DNA of 64,000 nucleotides from Streptomyces sp. NBC_00094 (GCF_026343125.1 NZ_JAPEMB010000001.1:4655501-4719500), one strand, 5' to 3'; positions 1 through 8,862 are shown, numbered from the stretch's first letter. Notes: generated by a model from the letters alone, not told the origin. Translations and numbers: made by a program.

Positions 1-613
1 GCTTCACGGTGTGCTTCACCGAGCCGCCGGCGGGCAGCGTCGGTGTCGACATCGTGAGGGTGTTCTGCGCGACGTGCGCCCTGGTCTTGACCGTGATCGT
101 CGCGTGCGCGCGACGCGTACCGATGGGCTGCGAGGCGGCGGTCTGCGCCTCCTTGACGCCCGCGTCGATGCTGGCACCGCGCGGCACGTAGACCAGGCTG
201 TAGTAGGCCGTCAGCCCGTTCACCGCGGTGCTCGTCGCCGAGATGTCGGGCGCCGGGTTGCCCCAGCCCCTCAGGTCGCACAGGTACACGCCGGCCAGCC
301 CGGCCTTGAGGGTGCAGCCGTCCGCCCGGTCCACCTTCAGACCGGCCGGCAGACCGCCGGACCAGGTGCTGCCCGTGAGGAGCGGCTTCTTGCTCAGCGC
401 GTAGACGTACGTGCCGTCCGGCTCCCCGCTGTTCTGCCCGGTGGTGCTCGGCGGGGCCAGCCCGGTCCAGCCCTCGCCGGGCATCAGGACCTTGTCCTCG
501 ACCGGGGAGAACTCGAACGTCGGATCCCCGGCCGCCACGGCCGTTCCGGCGCCCACGACCCCACCGGTGACGAGCAACGCGGCCGCTATGCCCGCGCCCA
601 AAATCTTGCGCAA
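1..613 (-). CDS. secreted protein, 3' end cut by window edge
   Basis: The first 204 codons are visible; the rest lies beyond base 1. The start is TTG at 613, preceded by a GGGGG ribosome site about 5 nt away. Residues 1-30 form a Sec-type signal: LRK, a hydrophobic run rich in Ala, Leu, Val and Gly, then TAVAA. The mature part is Gly/Ser/Thr rich with two Cys (around DGCTLKAG and VYLCDLRG) and looks like an all-beta exported domain. I do not recognise a family. The protein is probably exported and surface-bound or released. No upstream partner is obvious; the ABC permease gene on the same strand ends about 100 nt upstream. Confidence 0.75.
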   Translation of the reverse strand, partial: MRKILGAGIAAALLVTGGVVGAGTAVAAGDPTFEFSPVEDKVLMPGEGWTGLAPPSTTGQNSGEPDGTYVYALSKKPLLTGSTWSGGLPAGLKVDRADGCTLKAGLAGVYLCDLRGWGNPAPDISATSTAVNGLTAYYSLVYVPRGASIDAGVKEAQTAASQPIGTRRAHATITVKTRAHVAQNTLTMSTPTLPAGGSVKHTVK

Positions 614-709
614 AATACCCCCACATGTTCGAACAGTCGGCGGACGCTAACACGCCCGCCGCCGTCCGCCGCAGGCGGGCGAGCCTCCTGCCCGCCCGCC
701 TGCGGAACA

Positions 710-2365
710 TCACCCCTTGCTGACCGCCGCCAGGATCTCCGGCAGTCGCCGCGCCGTGCGCGGGGCCGCCAGCTTGAGGCCCGCCCAGACGAGCAGCGCG
801 CCGTAGGCCATACCCGCCGGGAAGAGGAGCCACAACAGGGACCCCTGGTCGGACAGGTGGAGGTAGACCGTCACGCCGATCAGCGGGGCGCACAGCAGCG
901 CGGAGCCGAACATGCCGCCGAGGATCGACATCCAGGCCAGTCCGCCCTGACCCGGCGCCACGTTCTTGTAGCCGCTGTCCTGGGGGATCGAGTACGGGAA
1001 GAGCGCCGAGGCCACCGCGCCCGACCCCACCAGCGCGCCGAGCAGCCCGAAGGACAGGCCCAGCGCCTCCGGGAACGCCGACCAGTCGCCGAGGACGGCC
1101 GCCGTCGCCACCGTCACCAGCACCGCGAACGGGGCGGTGACGGCCAGCAGGGCCATGGCCCGCGCCCGGAGCTCGGCGTACGCGTCGGCCGGCGTCGAGA
1201 TGGTCTGCGCGACCATCCAGAACGCCGAGGTGTCCTGGCCGAACTGGTTGTACATCTGGACACCGAGCATGCCCGAGGCGAAGCACGCCCAGTAGATCGT
1301 GCCCGTGCCCTGGAAGGCGTTGAACAGCGGCACGATCAGACCCATGGCCAGCGAGGTCACCCACGCCGCCTTCGTCTTCGGGTCGCGCCAGATGTAGCGC
1401 AGGCTGCGCTCCATGACCGCGCCCGCGCGCCCGCCCGGCAGGAGCCGGCCGAGCAGCCCCGTACCACCCGACTTCTCCCGTACGTCCGCGCCGGAGGACG
1501 CGCCGATCGTGGAGCCGTCCGGTTCGACCATCAGCCGCACCAGGCTCCGCTGCCACCAGTGCACGAGCCCTGCCAGCGCCGCCGCCGTGAGCAGCAGCCG
1601 GGCCGCCGCCACCGCGTGGTCGCCGTTGCTCGCCGCGTCGACCGCGCCGATCGCGGCGGCCGGCGGCAGCCAGCCGATGACGGTCGCCGCCGGTTCGAGC
1701 GGGCCGAGGCCGCCGGCCTGGCCGAGGCGCTGGGCACCGAAGTTGACCAGCTGCATGCCGACCGCGATCACCAGACCGCTGAGCAGCGCCAGGTCCCGGC
1801 CCTTGCGGGAGGTCAGGAGCCGGATGTTGGCGGCGGCCACCGCCCGGGACAGCGCCACGCAGCCGACCGTGACGAGCGGGACCGCGAGGACGGCGACGAC
1901 CACGCCGGAGGGGCCGTGCGCGACCGACAGGGCCGCGCCGAACGCCAGGAAGAGGGTGATGACCGGCCCGACGCCCACCAGGGACGCCACGAGCAGGGCC
2001 CGGACCAGCGGCCGGGGCCGCAGCGGCAGCATCACGAGCCGCGACGGGTCGAGGGTCTCGTCACCGCTCGGCACGAACAGCGGCATCACCGTCCAGGAGA
2101 GCGCGAGGGCGCCGATGAGGAGGACCGCGACCGTGTCGGCGTCCGCGCTGCCCCGCAGGAGGACGAAGGACAGCACTATCGCCGCGGCGAAGAGGAGACC
2201 GAAGACGATCGAGACGATGTACGCGGCGGTCCGCCCGCCCGACTGCCGCAGCCCGTTCCTCAGCAGCGACAGCTTGAGCCGTACGAAGACCGAGGTGAGC
2301 GACGGCACGGGAGGGGTGGGGGAGGTGGAGGAGGGAGGGGAGGGGGGAGAGGTGAGCGTGGCCAT
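710..2365 (-). CDS. ABC exporter permease, integral membrane protein
   Basis: A 551-residue protein starting MATLTSPPS with a Pro/Ser-rich cytoplasmic tail, followed by roughly a dozen hydrophobic segments (for example around AAYIVSIVFGLLFAAAIV and VVVAVLAVPLVTVGCVAL). No nucleotide-binding motif is present. The size and the pairing with an ATPase gene point to the polytopic subunit of an ABC-2-like exporter. Its ATG overlaps the ATPase stop as TGATG (2363-2367), so the two are probably translationally coupled and made in equal amounts. The substrate cannot be told from sequence. The longer open frame running upstream is a shadow of the ATPase gene. Confidence 0.9.
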   Translation of the reverse strand: MATLTSPPSPPSSTSPTPPVPSLTSVFVRLKLSLLRNGLRQSGGRTAAYIVSIVFGLLFAAAIVLSFVLLRGSADADTVAVLLIGALALSWTVMPLFVPSGDETLDPSRLVMLPLRPRPLVRALLVASLVGVGPVITLFLAFGAALSVAHGPSGVVVAVLAVPLVTVGCVALSRAVAAANIRLLTSRKGRDLALLSGLVIAVGMQLVNFGAQRLGQAGGLGPLEPAATVIGWLPPAAAIGAVDAASNGDHAVAAARLLLTAAALAGLVHWWQRSLVRLMVEPDGSTIGASSGADVREKSGGTGLLGRLLPGGRAGAVMERSLRYIWRDPKTKAAWVTSLAMGLIVPLFNAFQGTGTIYWACFASGMLGVQMYNQFGQDTSAFWMVAQTISTPADAYAELRARAMALLAVTAPFAVLVTVATAAVLGDWSAFPEALGLSFGLLGALVGSGAVASALFPYSIPQDSGYKNVAPGQGGLAWMSILGGMFGSALLCAPLIGVTVYLHLSDQGSLLWLLFPAGMAYGALLVWAGLKLAAPRTARRLPEILAAVSKG

Positions 2366-3285
2366 CACTTCGCTCCACCCACGGAGCCCGAACCCGAACC
2401 CGAACCCGCACCTGAACCGGAGCCCGAACCCGAGCCCGCCCCGCCGCCCAGCCAGTCCAGGGACTCCCCGGCCGCCTCGCGGCCGTTCGCCCCGACCAGC
2501 TCCAGGAACGCCGCCTGCAGCGAGGGCCTGTCGCCGCGGACCTCCGCGAGCGGACCCTGCGCGCGGATCCGGCCCGCCGCCATCACGGCGACCCAGTCGC
2601 AGAGCGACTCCACCAGCTCCATGACGTGGCTGGAGAAGACGACGGTCGCGCCGGACGCCGTGTATCGCTCCAGGACCCCGCGGATGGTCTGCGCGGAGAC
2701 CGGGTCGACGCCCTCGAACGGCTCGTCGAGGAAGAGCACTTCGGGGTTGTGGAGGAGGGCGGCGGCGAGGCCGATCTTCTTCCGCATGCCGGTCGAGTAG
2801 TCGACGACCAGCTTGTTCTGCGAGCCGGTCAGGTCGAGTACGTCGAGGAGCTGCGCGGCCCGCTTGTCGACCTCGGCACCGGGCAGCCCCCGCAACCGCC
2901 CGCTGTAGGCGAGGAGTTCCCGGCCCGAGAGCCGCTCGAAGAGCCGCAGTCCCTCCGGCAGGATCCCGATCCGCGCCTTGACCTCGGCGACCGACTCCGG
3001 GTTCGCCCAGACGTCGTGGCCGGCGACCAGGATCCGTCCCTGGTCGGGCCGGAGCAGGCCGGTGATCATGGAGAGCGTGGTGGTCTTGCCCGCCCCGTTG
3101 GGCCCCACGAGCCCGATGAACTTCCCCGCGGGCAGGACGAGATCGATCCCGTTCACCGCGATCTGCTGCCCGAAGCGCTTCCACAGCCCCTCGACACGCA
3201 CAGCGGGCACCGCACCGGTATCCGGTGCGGTGCCCGCTGTGGCGCCCGCCTGCTCGAAAACTTCGTCAAATGCCTGGTCAGGCAT
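2365..3285 (-). CDS. ABC transporter ATP-binding protein
   Basis: 306 residues. Walker A GPNGAGKT lies at about 61-68, a degenerate signature YSTGMRKK at 163-170, Walker B LFLDEP at 184-189 and the H-loop SSH at 218-220. This is a CcmA/DrrA-like ATPase that powers the downstream-coupled permease. The first 30 residues (MPDQAFDEVFEQAG and a Thr/Ala/Pro stretch) precede the ABC fold and contain a long DNA inverted repeat described separately. Residues about 281-304 are an almost pure Gly-Ser tail encoded by hexamer repeats, which could vary in length by slippage. The start has only a weak GGA site. A shorter start inside VRVEGLWKRFG is possible but would leave out the conserved-looking N-terminus. 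Confidence 0.93.
   Translation of the reverse strand: MPDQAFDEVFEQAGATAGTAPDTGAVPAVRVEGLWKRFGQQIAVNGIDLVLPAGKFIGLVGPNGAGKTTTLSMITGLLRPDQGRILVAGHDVWANPESVAEVKARIGILPEGLRLFERLSGRELLAYSGRLRGLPGAEVDKRAAQLLDVLDLTGSQNKLVVDYSTGMRKKIGLAAALLHNPEVLFLDEPFEGVDPVSAQTIRGVLERYTASGATVVFSSHVMELVESLCDWVAVMAAGRIRAQGPLAEVRGDRPSLQAAFLELVGANGREAAGESLDWLGGGAGSGSGSGSGAGSGSGSGSVGGAK
3200..3240. repeat. near-perfect 20-bp stem, 3-nt loop, inside ATPase gene
   Basis: ACAGCGGGCACCGCACCGG (3200-3218) is followed by TAT and then its exact reverse complement (3222-3240); the pair 3199/3241 extends it to 20 bp. It covers codons about 15-29 of the ABC ATPase, or would lie just 5' of the gene if translation began at the internal VRVEG site. 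It resembles a factor-independent terminator without a T run. Confidence 0.85.
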
Positions 3286-3361
3286 GGTCCGTCAACCCTT
3301 CGGTTGTCCCCGATTTTCTACGGGGACCACCATACGGGTGAGGCCTGACCCGGCCCCGGGA

Positions 3362-4045
3362 TCACTGAGCCCGGCTCCGTGCCTCCGCGGCCTCCCGCCC
3401 GCACGCGTACGCGAGGGCGCTGATCAGCTCCTCCGCGTCCGGCAGCCAGCGGTTCGCCGGGGTGGGGCGCCGTGCCCACTGCACCGCGCCGACGCCGCCG
3501 ATCCGGGTGGGCGGGGCCGCCACGTAGTGGCCCTCGCCGCGTGTGACGAGGTCGATGGCCGCCGGGACCCAGCCCAACTTCCGTACGAGATCGGGCACCT
3601 TGGTGGCGGCACCCGGCAGGACGAAGAAGAACATCCGGCGGTCCGGGGTGCAGGTCACGGGGCCGAGCGTCAGCTCCATGCGCTCCATGCGGGCGAGCGC
3701 CAGGAACCCGGCCGACTCCGGCACCTCGATCGCGTCGAAGGTGCGGCCGGTCGGCAGCAGGATCGACGCCTTCGGCGTCTTCGACCACATGCGCCGCGCC
3801 CCGACGCCGCTCCCGGTGGCCTGGGTCGACCAGTCGGGTTTGACCGCGTGCGCGCCGGGGACGGCGCACTCCGCGCCGCAGGAGCAGCGCTCCCTGCCCT
3901 CGACGGCCTCAAGCCAGGTCCCGGGGAACACGTCCCAGTGCCGCTCTTCCGCGTACCGCACGGCGCTGTCCAGCAGCTGCTCGCCTCGCTGCTGGGGGAT
4001 CTGTGCGGCTTCCGTGACTCCGATGGTCTCTTCCACGGTGAACAC
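3362..4045 (-). CDS. bifunctional DNA primase/polymerase-like (AEP/prim-pol) protein
   Basis: About 227 residues. The sequence around LLDSAVRYAEERHWDVFPGTWLE, the Cys cluster CSCGAECAVPGAH, the segments ILLPTGRTFDAIEVPE and RMFFFVLPGA, and the ending LPDAEELISALAYACG match the small prim-pol proteins common in Streptomyces. These carry only the AEP-like N-terminal domain, and many have lost clear polymerase residues, so an enzymatic role is uncertain. The start is ambiguous: GTG at 4060, 4045 or 4036. A GGGGGGAG tract sits 2 nt before 4045 and 11 nt before 4036. It reads in the same direction as the ABC genes, 76 nt upstream of them, and diverges from the NsdA-like gene. Confidence 0.8.
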   Translation of the reverse strand: MFTVEETIGVTEAAQIPQQRGEQLLDSAVRYAEERHWDVFPGTWLEAVEGRERCSCGAECAVPGAHAVKPDWSTQATGSGVGARRMWSKTPKASILLPTGRTFDAIEVPESAGFLALARMERMELTLGPVTCTPDRRMFFFVLPGAATKVPDLVRKLGWVPAAIDLVTRGEGHYVAAPPTRIGGVGAVQWARRPTPANRWLPDAEELISALAYACGREAAEARSRAQ

Positions 4046-4298
4046 AACTCCCCCCGCCACCTGGGGTTACGGGCGCGGAGGGGAGCGGTGTGACGCATCG
4101 ATCCTGCACGTGGGGCGCACGGGTGCACCGGCGGGGGCGCGCGGGGGGCCGGGGAGCGGGGATGGGTACGGACAGATGGGGGCGCCGGCGGCAGCGTCGC
4201 GGCCGACGTGTCCGGTGTCGACTGTGCGCGCCGCGTATGCCACCGGCCTGTCCGGTTTCGCGTGTTCACATCGGCATTGACCGGATATCCACCGGGCA

Positions 4299-4334
4299 GT
4301 GATCACTTCTCGTGATCACCGCACCCGTGATCAC
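4299..4334. promoter_or_regulatory. three GTGATCAC palindromes, candidate operator
   Basis: Perfect 8-bp palindromes GTGATCAC occur at 4299-4306, 4312-4319 and 4327-4334, with start-to-start spacings of 13 and 15 bp. They end 23 nt before the ATG of the NsdA-like gene and just before its GGGGG ribosome site, so they lie in the leader or core promoter. The rest of the roughly 300-nt gap 4061-4357 shows no gene. Confidence 0.6.
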
Positions 4335-4357
4335 CGCTCTGCCTCAGGGGGTTACTC

Positions 4358-5740
4358 ATGGCAGCCAGGCCACTTGTCGCGCGCCAGCCGAACGAACGGC
4401 TCCAGGTACTCATCCAGGAGGCGGCCTGCTCGCACGCCGGCCTCGCCCGCAGGGTCAACATGGTCGGCGCGGAGCGCGGACTCGACCTGCGGTACGACAA
4501 GACGTCGGTGGCGCGCTGGCTGCGCGGGCAGCAGCCGCGCGGCCGGGCGCCCGGCATCATCGCGGAGGCGCTGGGCCGCAAGCTCGGCCGTACGGTCACG
4601 ATCGACGAGATCGGCATGGCCAACGGCCGGAACCTCGCCGCCGGCGTGGGCCTGCAGTTCGCGCCGACCGTGCTCGGGGCGATCGAGCAGGTCTGCGAGC
4701 TGTGGCGCAGCGACGTGGGGCGGCGGGACTTCCTGACCGGCTCCACGGTGGCGGCCTCCGCGCTCGTCGAGCCCAGCAGGGACTGGCTGATCACCGGTCC
4801 CGACGCGCACGTGGCGCGGCTCGCGGGCGCGCGCGTGGGGGTCGCGGACGTGGCGGCGGTACGGGAGATGACGGCCGCGCTGGTCGACCTCGACCGGCGG
4901 TTCGGCAGCGGTCACGTGCGGCCGGTGGTCGTGCACTACCTCAACAGTGTGGTGTCGGGGATGCTCTCGGGCTCGTACCGGGAGGGCGTGGGGCGGCAGC
5001 TCTTCGCGGCGGCCGCGCGGCTCACCGAACTCGCCGGGTACATGGCGGTCGACACGGGCGAGCCGAGTCTCGCGCAGCGGTACTACATCCAGGCGCTGCG
5101 GCTTGCGCAGGCGGCGGGGGACCGGGGGTACGGCGGGTACGTCCTCGCCGCGTCGATGAGTCACCTCGCCGCGCAGCTGGGGAACCCACGGGAGATCGCC
5201 CAGTTGGCGCGGGCGGCGCAGGAGGGGGCGCGGGGGAAGGTGCCGCCACGGGCGGAGGCGATGTTCCTGGCGGCCGAGGCGCGCGGGCACGCGCTGCTCG
5301 GGGACGTCAGCGCCTTCGAGACGGCCGCGGGCCGGGCCGTACGGGCGCTCGACCGGGCCGATCCGGAGGCGGGTGACGACCCGGGGTGGATCGCGCACTT
5401 CGACCACGCCTATCTCGCGGACGAGCTGGCGCACTGTCATCGGGACCTGGGGCAGGCGGAGGCGGCGGCGCGGGCGGCGCGGGAGGCGGTCGCGGGGCAT
5501 CCGGAGACGCGGGCGCGGCGCCGGGCGATCGGGCTCGCCCTGCTGGCCTCGGCGCAGGTGCAGCAGCGGGAGGTGGAGCTGGCCTGCCGGACGGGGACGC
5601 GGGCGCTCGAACTCCTGGGCACGCTGCGGTCGTCGCGGGGCGCGGAGTACCTGGACGATCTGCGGGAGCGCCTGGAGCCGTACGCGGGGGAGGCGGTGGT
5701 GCGGGAGTTCGGTGCGCGGATGGACCTGTCGGCGGCGTAG
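4358..5740 (+). CDS. NsdA-like transcriptional regulator
   Basis: 460 residues. The N-terminus (NERLQVLIQEAACSHAGLARRV, then LDLRYDKTSVARWLRGQQPRG) is a helix-turn-helix region closely like the Streptomyces NsdA family, negative regulators of sporulation and antibiotic production. The remaining roughly 350 residues are Ala-rich helical repeats resembling a TPR array, probably for protein-protein contacts. The ATG at 4358 has an AGGGGG site 7 nt upstream. The three GTGATCAC palindromes directly upstream could serve autoregulation. Assignment to the family is by resemblance; whether it is the orthologue of S. coelicolor nsdA or a paralogue cannot be decided here, because the neighbours I expect for nsdA (amtB-glnB-glnD) are absent. 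Confidence 0.85.
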   Translation: MAARPLVARQPNERLQVLIQEAACSHAGLARRVNMVGAERGLDLRYDKTSVARWLRGQQPRGRAPGIIAEALGRKLGRTVTIDEIGMANGRNLAAGVGLQFAPTVLGAIEQVCELWRSDVGRRDFLTGSTVAASALVEPSRDWLITGPDAHVARLAGARVGVADVAAVREMTAALVDLDRRFGSGHVRPVVVHYLNSVVSGMLSGSYREGVGRQLFAAAARLTELAGYMAVDTGEPSLAQRYYIQALRLAQAAGDRGYGGYVLAASMSHLAAQLGNPREIAQLARAAQEGARGKVPPRAEAMFLAAEARGHALLGDVSAFETAAGRAVRALDRADPEAGDDPGWIAHFDHAYLADELAHCHRDLGQAEAAARAAREAVAGHPETRARRRAIGLALLASAQVQQREVELACRTGTRALELLGTLRSSRGAEYLDDLRERLEPYAGEAVVREFGARMDLSAA

Positions 5741-5900
5741 GCCTGTCCGGTCGGTCGGGGTCGGGGCCGCGGTGTGACCGGCCGGTCGGGCCCGGTTCCG
5801 TAGCGAGGTTGTGTAATCGGGCTCACACGTGTGTGCGGAGCCCTGGGCGTACCCGGTAGCGTGAGCCGACGATTCCGTAGGTCCATCAGTAGGAGTCCCG

Positions 5901-7364
5901 GTGACGCAGAACGGACAGGGTCCGGAGCCGCAGTACCCGGCGGCGCCCCCCGCGCACGACGGTGCCCACGGGGGAGCTCAGCCGTGGGGTGGCGCCTGGG
6001 GCCCCGCCGGTGGCCAGCCGGGCGGGCAGCCGCTGCCGCCCGCGCAGCCGCTGCCTCCGGAGGCAGCGCCGGGCGCCGCCGACATGCAGTCCACGCAGTA
6101 CCTCGCGCCGGTCCCGCCGCAGCAGGGCATGCCGCAGCAGTTCCCGCCGCAGGGCCCGCCGCCGCAGATACCGCAGCAGTTCCCGCCGCAGCCCGGGTAC
6201 GGCTACCCGGGCCCGGGCGGCGCCGCCGACATGCAGGCGACCCAGCACATCGCGCCGGTCCCGGGCGCGATGCCGCCGGTGCAGGCCCCGCAGCCCGGCT
6301 ACGGCTACCCGCCGCAGGGCGCCCCGGCCTCCGGGGACATGCAGGCCACGCAGCACATCGCCGCCGTGCCGCCGCACCCCGGCGCGGGCTCCGACACCCG
6401 GTTCCTCGGGACGGCGCCGCTTCCGCAGCAGGGGCCCGGGCAGGCCTCGGGCGCCTCCGACGCGACCCAGTACATCGCCCCCGTACCGGCGCAGATGCCC
6501 GGCGAGCGGCAGCCGCCCGCCGAGTTCGACAACCTGTTCCGTACGGAGGCGCCGCAGGCCCCCCAGGCCCCGCAGACGCAGGCCTATCAGGCGCACCCCG
6601 CCCCGCCCGCGTACCAGCAGCAGCACCAGGCGCCCCCGCAGCAGGGGTACCAGCCGCCGCAGCCGCCGCAGCCGTACGCGTACCAGGACGCCTACTACGA
6701 CGACGAGCCCGAGCCGCCGCGCCGCAAGTCGCCGGTCGCGCTGATCGCCGCCGTCGTCGTCGGCTGCGCGGTCGTCGGCCTCGGGGCCGGGATGCTGCTC
6801 AGCGGCGGGGACGAGGAGAAGGATCCGAAGACGGGCGGCCAGAACGTGGCGGCGAGCTCTGCCGCGCCCTCCGTCACCACCGAGGCGCCCACGGAGAAGC
6901 CGGTGGATCCGGCGGAGCCGCAGGCCAAGGAGCTGGACAAGCTCCTCGCGACCAGCAACAACAGCCGTGACACGGTGATCAGCTCGGTCGAGCTGATCAA
7001 GCAGTGCAAGAACCTCGACCAGGCGGCGACGGACCTGCGGGGCGCCGCCGACCAGCGCCGGGGCCTGGTGACCAAGCTCCAGACGCTCAAGGTGGACAAG
7101 CTTCCGAACAGCCCCGCGCTGACGGCCGCGCTGACGAAGGCCTGGCAGGCCTCGGCCTCGGCCGACGACCACTACGCGGCCTGGGCCGACCAGATGAAGG
7201 CCAAGAAGGCCTGCAAGGACGGCAAGGCGAAGACGACCAACCACCTCACCGAGGCGAGCAAGAAGAGCAGCGAGGCCAGCACCGCCAAGCGTCAGGCGGC
7301 CGGGTTGTGGAACCCGACCGCCACGAAGTACGGACTGGAGAAGCGGACGCCCACCCAGCTCTAG
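5901..7364 (+). CDS. Pro/Gln-rich single-pass membrane protein with TQYLAPVP-like repeats
   Basis: 487 residues, GTG start with AGGAG 5 nt upstream (5891-5895). Residues 1-270 are disordered and rich in Pro, Gln and Ala, with at least four copies of a motif like DMQATQHIAPVP (TQYLAPVP, TQHIAPVP, TQHIAAVP, TQYIAPVP). A single hydrophobic helix at about 277-300 (SPVALIAAVVVGCAVVGLGAGM) is followed by an acidic stop-transfer GGDEEKD. The C-terminal 150 residues look helical and extracytoplasmic. This layout of a cytoplasmic disordered region with repeated Thr motifs resembles Streptomyces kinase or FHA substrates, but no function is established. It converges on the lipoprotein gene with a hairpin between. 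Confidence 0.85.
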   Translation: MTQNGQGPEPQYPAAPPAHDGAHGGAQPWGGAWGPAGGQPGGQPLPPAQPLPPEAAPGAADMQSTQYLAPVPPQQGMPQQFPPQGPPPQIPQQFPPQPGYGYPGPGGAADMQATQHIAPVPGAMPPVQAPQPGYGYPPQGAPASGDMQATQHIAAVPPHPGAGSDTRFLGTAPLPQQGPGQASGASDATQYIAPVPAQMPGERQPPAEFDNLFRTEAPQAPQAPQTQAYQAHPAPPAYQQQHQAPPQQGYQPPQPPQPYAYQDAYYDDEPEPPRRKSPVALIAAVVVGCAVVGLGAGMLLSGGDEEKDPKTGGQNVAASSAAPSVTTEAPTEKPVDPAEPQAKELDKLLATSNNSRDTVISSVELIKQCKNLDQAATDLRGAADQRRGLVTKLQTLKVDKLPNSPALTAALTKAWQASASADDHYAAWADQMKAKKACKDGKAKTTNHLTEASKKSSEASTAKRQAAGLWNPTATKYGLEKRTPTQL

Positions 7365-7394
7365 GGCCTGTCGTCAAAGTCCCGCCTGGGACGC

Positions 7395-7419
7395 GGCGCC
7401 TGGCCCCAGGGCAGGCGCC
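7395..7419. terminator. bidirectional hairpin between convergent genes
   Basis: GGCGCCTG (7395-7402), a 9-nt loop and CAGGCGCC (7412-7419) form a perfect 8-bp GC-rich stem. It sits 31 nt past the membrane-protein stop and 8 nt past the lipoprotein stop on the other strand, so it could end both transcripts. Confidence 0.6.
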
Positions 7420-7426
7420 CCGGTGG

Positions 7427-8725
7427 TCACGGGGCGCTGAGGACCGTCTCGCCGACGTCGACGAAGCCGGGCTTCTGCGCCACGAGCCGCCCCTCGCGGA
7501 CCACCTGGAAGGTCACCTCGCGGTTGACGATCCGGGGGTAGCCGGGGGCGCCGAGCAGGTCCTCGTACTTCCAGCGCAGGGCGGGCGTCAGGCCGCCGGT
7601 GTCGATGCGGGCGCCCCGGTCGAGGGCCTGGGTGATCTTCTCGGAGCTGATCCGGTCGCTGTCGAGGGACTCGACGACCGCCTTGAGGACCGTGTAGGCG
7701 ATCCAGGTGGTCTGGACGCCCGCGTCGGCCGGGTCGACCCGGTTGTCGGCGAAGGCGTGCTCCTTGATGACCTTGCGCATCGGGTCCCAGCTCTTGTCGT
7801 CGGCCTCCGGGTACCAGCCGGTGACGTAGGCGCCCTCGAAGGGGCTGTGGGCGCCGCCGGTGCGGTCGATGACGGGTTGGCCGACGCTGCCGAGGACCGA
7901 GGAGATGCGGACGGCGTCGTTCTTGCGGTCGTCGGAGCCGCCCTTGTCCGTGCCCTTCGCGTCGTCCTTCGGGAGGCGCCGGAAGGAGTCGAAGAAGGTC
8001 TGGGTGCGCTCGCCGAGGACGGCGGTGACGCAGCCGTCCTCGTCGCCCGCCTTGTCGCGGGCCCGGCCGGCCTGCTCGGTGTACTCGGCGGCGTCCTCGA
8101 CCGCCGGGATGTCGATCGCGCTGCGGTGGCTCGCCTTGCGCAGGCCGGAGTTGAGGAGGTCGGGGAGCCGGTCGCCGTCGACGGTGTCGGGCCGGACGAG
8201 GGAGACCTTGCGGCAGGACTCGGCGAGCTGCATGCCGTGTCCGGCGATGAGGGAGGCCTGGCCGCCGTTGACGGGGTAGGAGAGCGAGCTGTTGAACTCG
8301 TCCTCCGAGATGCCGTAGCCGCCGATGTACGGGATGCCGGCGGCTTCGAGCGGGGCGAGGAAGGCGCCGCCGTGCTGGCTGTACGAGCCGACGACGGCGA
8401 CGGCGTCCTCGCGGACCGCCCGGCGGGCGCAGGCGGCGGCGCCCGCGGGGGTGTTCTGTTCGTTGCAGGTGAGGACGCGGAGTTCGTGGCCGTCGATGCC
8501 GCCCTGGGAGTTGACCCAGCGGGCATAGGCCTGCGCCATTGCAGGCATTCCGGGCATGTTGGTCGCTCGGGTCTGGTCGGGAGCCCACGTCATCACCGTG
8601 ATGTGCTCCCTGGAGCCCCCCGTGGCCCCAGGGAGCACGCCGCACCCGGTGAGAAGCGACGCTCCGGCCGCGGTGGTCGTGACGTACGCGAGGAGTGAGG
8701 TCAGTCGCCTACCGGTCATGAACAT
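7427..8725 (-). CDS. periplasmic-binding-fold lipoprotein (branched-chain amino acid/amide type)
   Basis: 432 residues. The signal MFMTGRRLTSLLAYVTTTAA ends in a lipobox LLTGC with the lipid-bearing Cys at 28. The body follows the Leu/Ile/Val-binding (Peripla_BP_6) fold: MAQAYARWVNSQGGIDGHEL near the start, then AVVGSYSQHGGAFLAPLEAAGIPYIG, which lines the ligand cleft in this family. No permease or ATPase genes lie next to it, so it is an orphan binding protein or sensor lipoprotein with unknown ligand. ATG at 8725 was chosen because GAGGCGG lies about 8 nt upstream; a longer frame to 8770 would put extra residues before the signal peptide. Confidence 0.88.
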   Translation of the reverse strand: MFMTGRRLTSLLAYVTTTAAGASLLTGCGVLPGATGGSREHITVMTWAPDQTRATNMPGMPAMAQAYARWVNSQGGIDGHELRVLTCNEQNTPAGAAACARRAVREDAVAVVGSYSQHGGAFLAPLEAAGIPYIGGYGISEDEFNSSLSYPVNGGQASLIAGHGMQLAESCRKVSLVRPDTVDGDRLPDLLNSGLRKASHRSAIDIPAVEDAAEYTEQAGRARDKAGDEDGCVTAVLGERTQTFFDSFRRLPKDDAKGTDKGGSDDRKNDAVRISSVLGSVGQPVIDRTGGAHSPFEGAYVTGWYPEADDKSWDPMRKVIKEHAFADNRVDPADAGVQTTWIAYTVLKAVVESLDSDRISSEKITQALDRGARIDTGGLTPALRWKYEDLLGAPGYPRIVNREVTFQVVREGRLVAQKPGFVDVGETVLSAP

Positions 8726-8862
8726 GCACGTTTCCGCCTCATGGGTAACGCGGGAGTGAGCGCGGTTCAACGAAGGGTGACGTGAAGGTGAATTACCGGG
8801 GCTGGGCGGCGATGAGGAGGGGGCGGGTCCGCTTATGGGGCAAGGGAACGTACGATCGAAAC

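Noticed and set aside
11..2800. 929-codon open frame on the plus strand
   Set aside because: Arg/Gly/Pro-rich composition and full overlap with the ABC permease and ATPase genes on the other strand; typical antisense frame in high-GC DNA.
3362..4060. Prophage or plasmid remnant inferred from the primase/polymerase gene
   Set aside because: Small prim-pol genes are widespread chromosomal genes in Streptomyces; no integrase, att site or phage gene is nearby.
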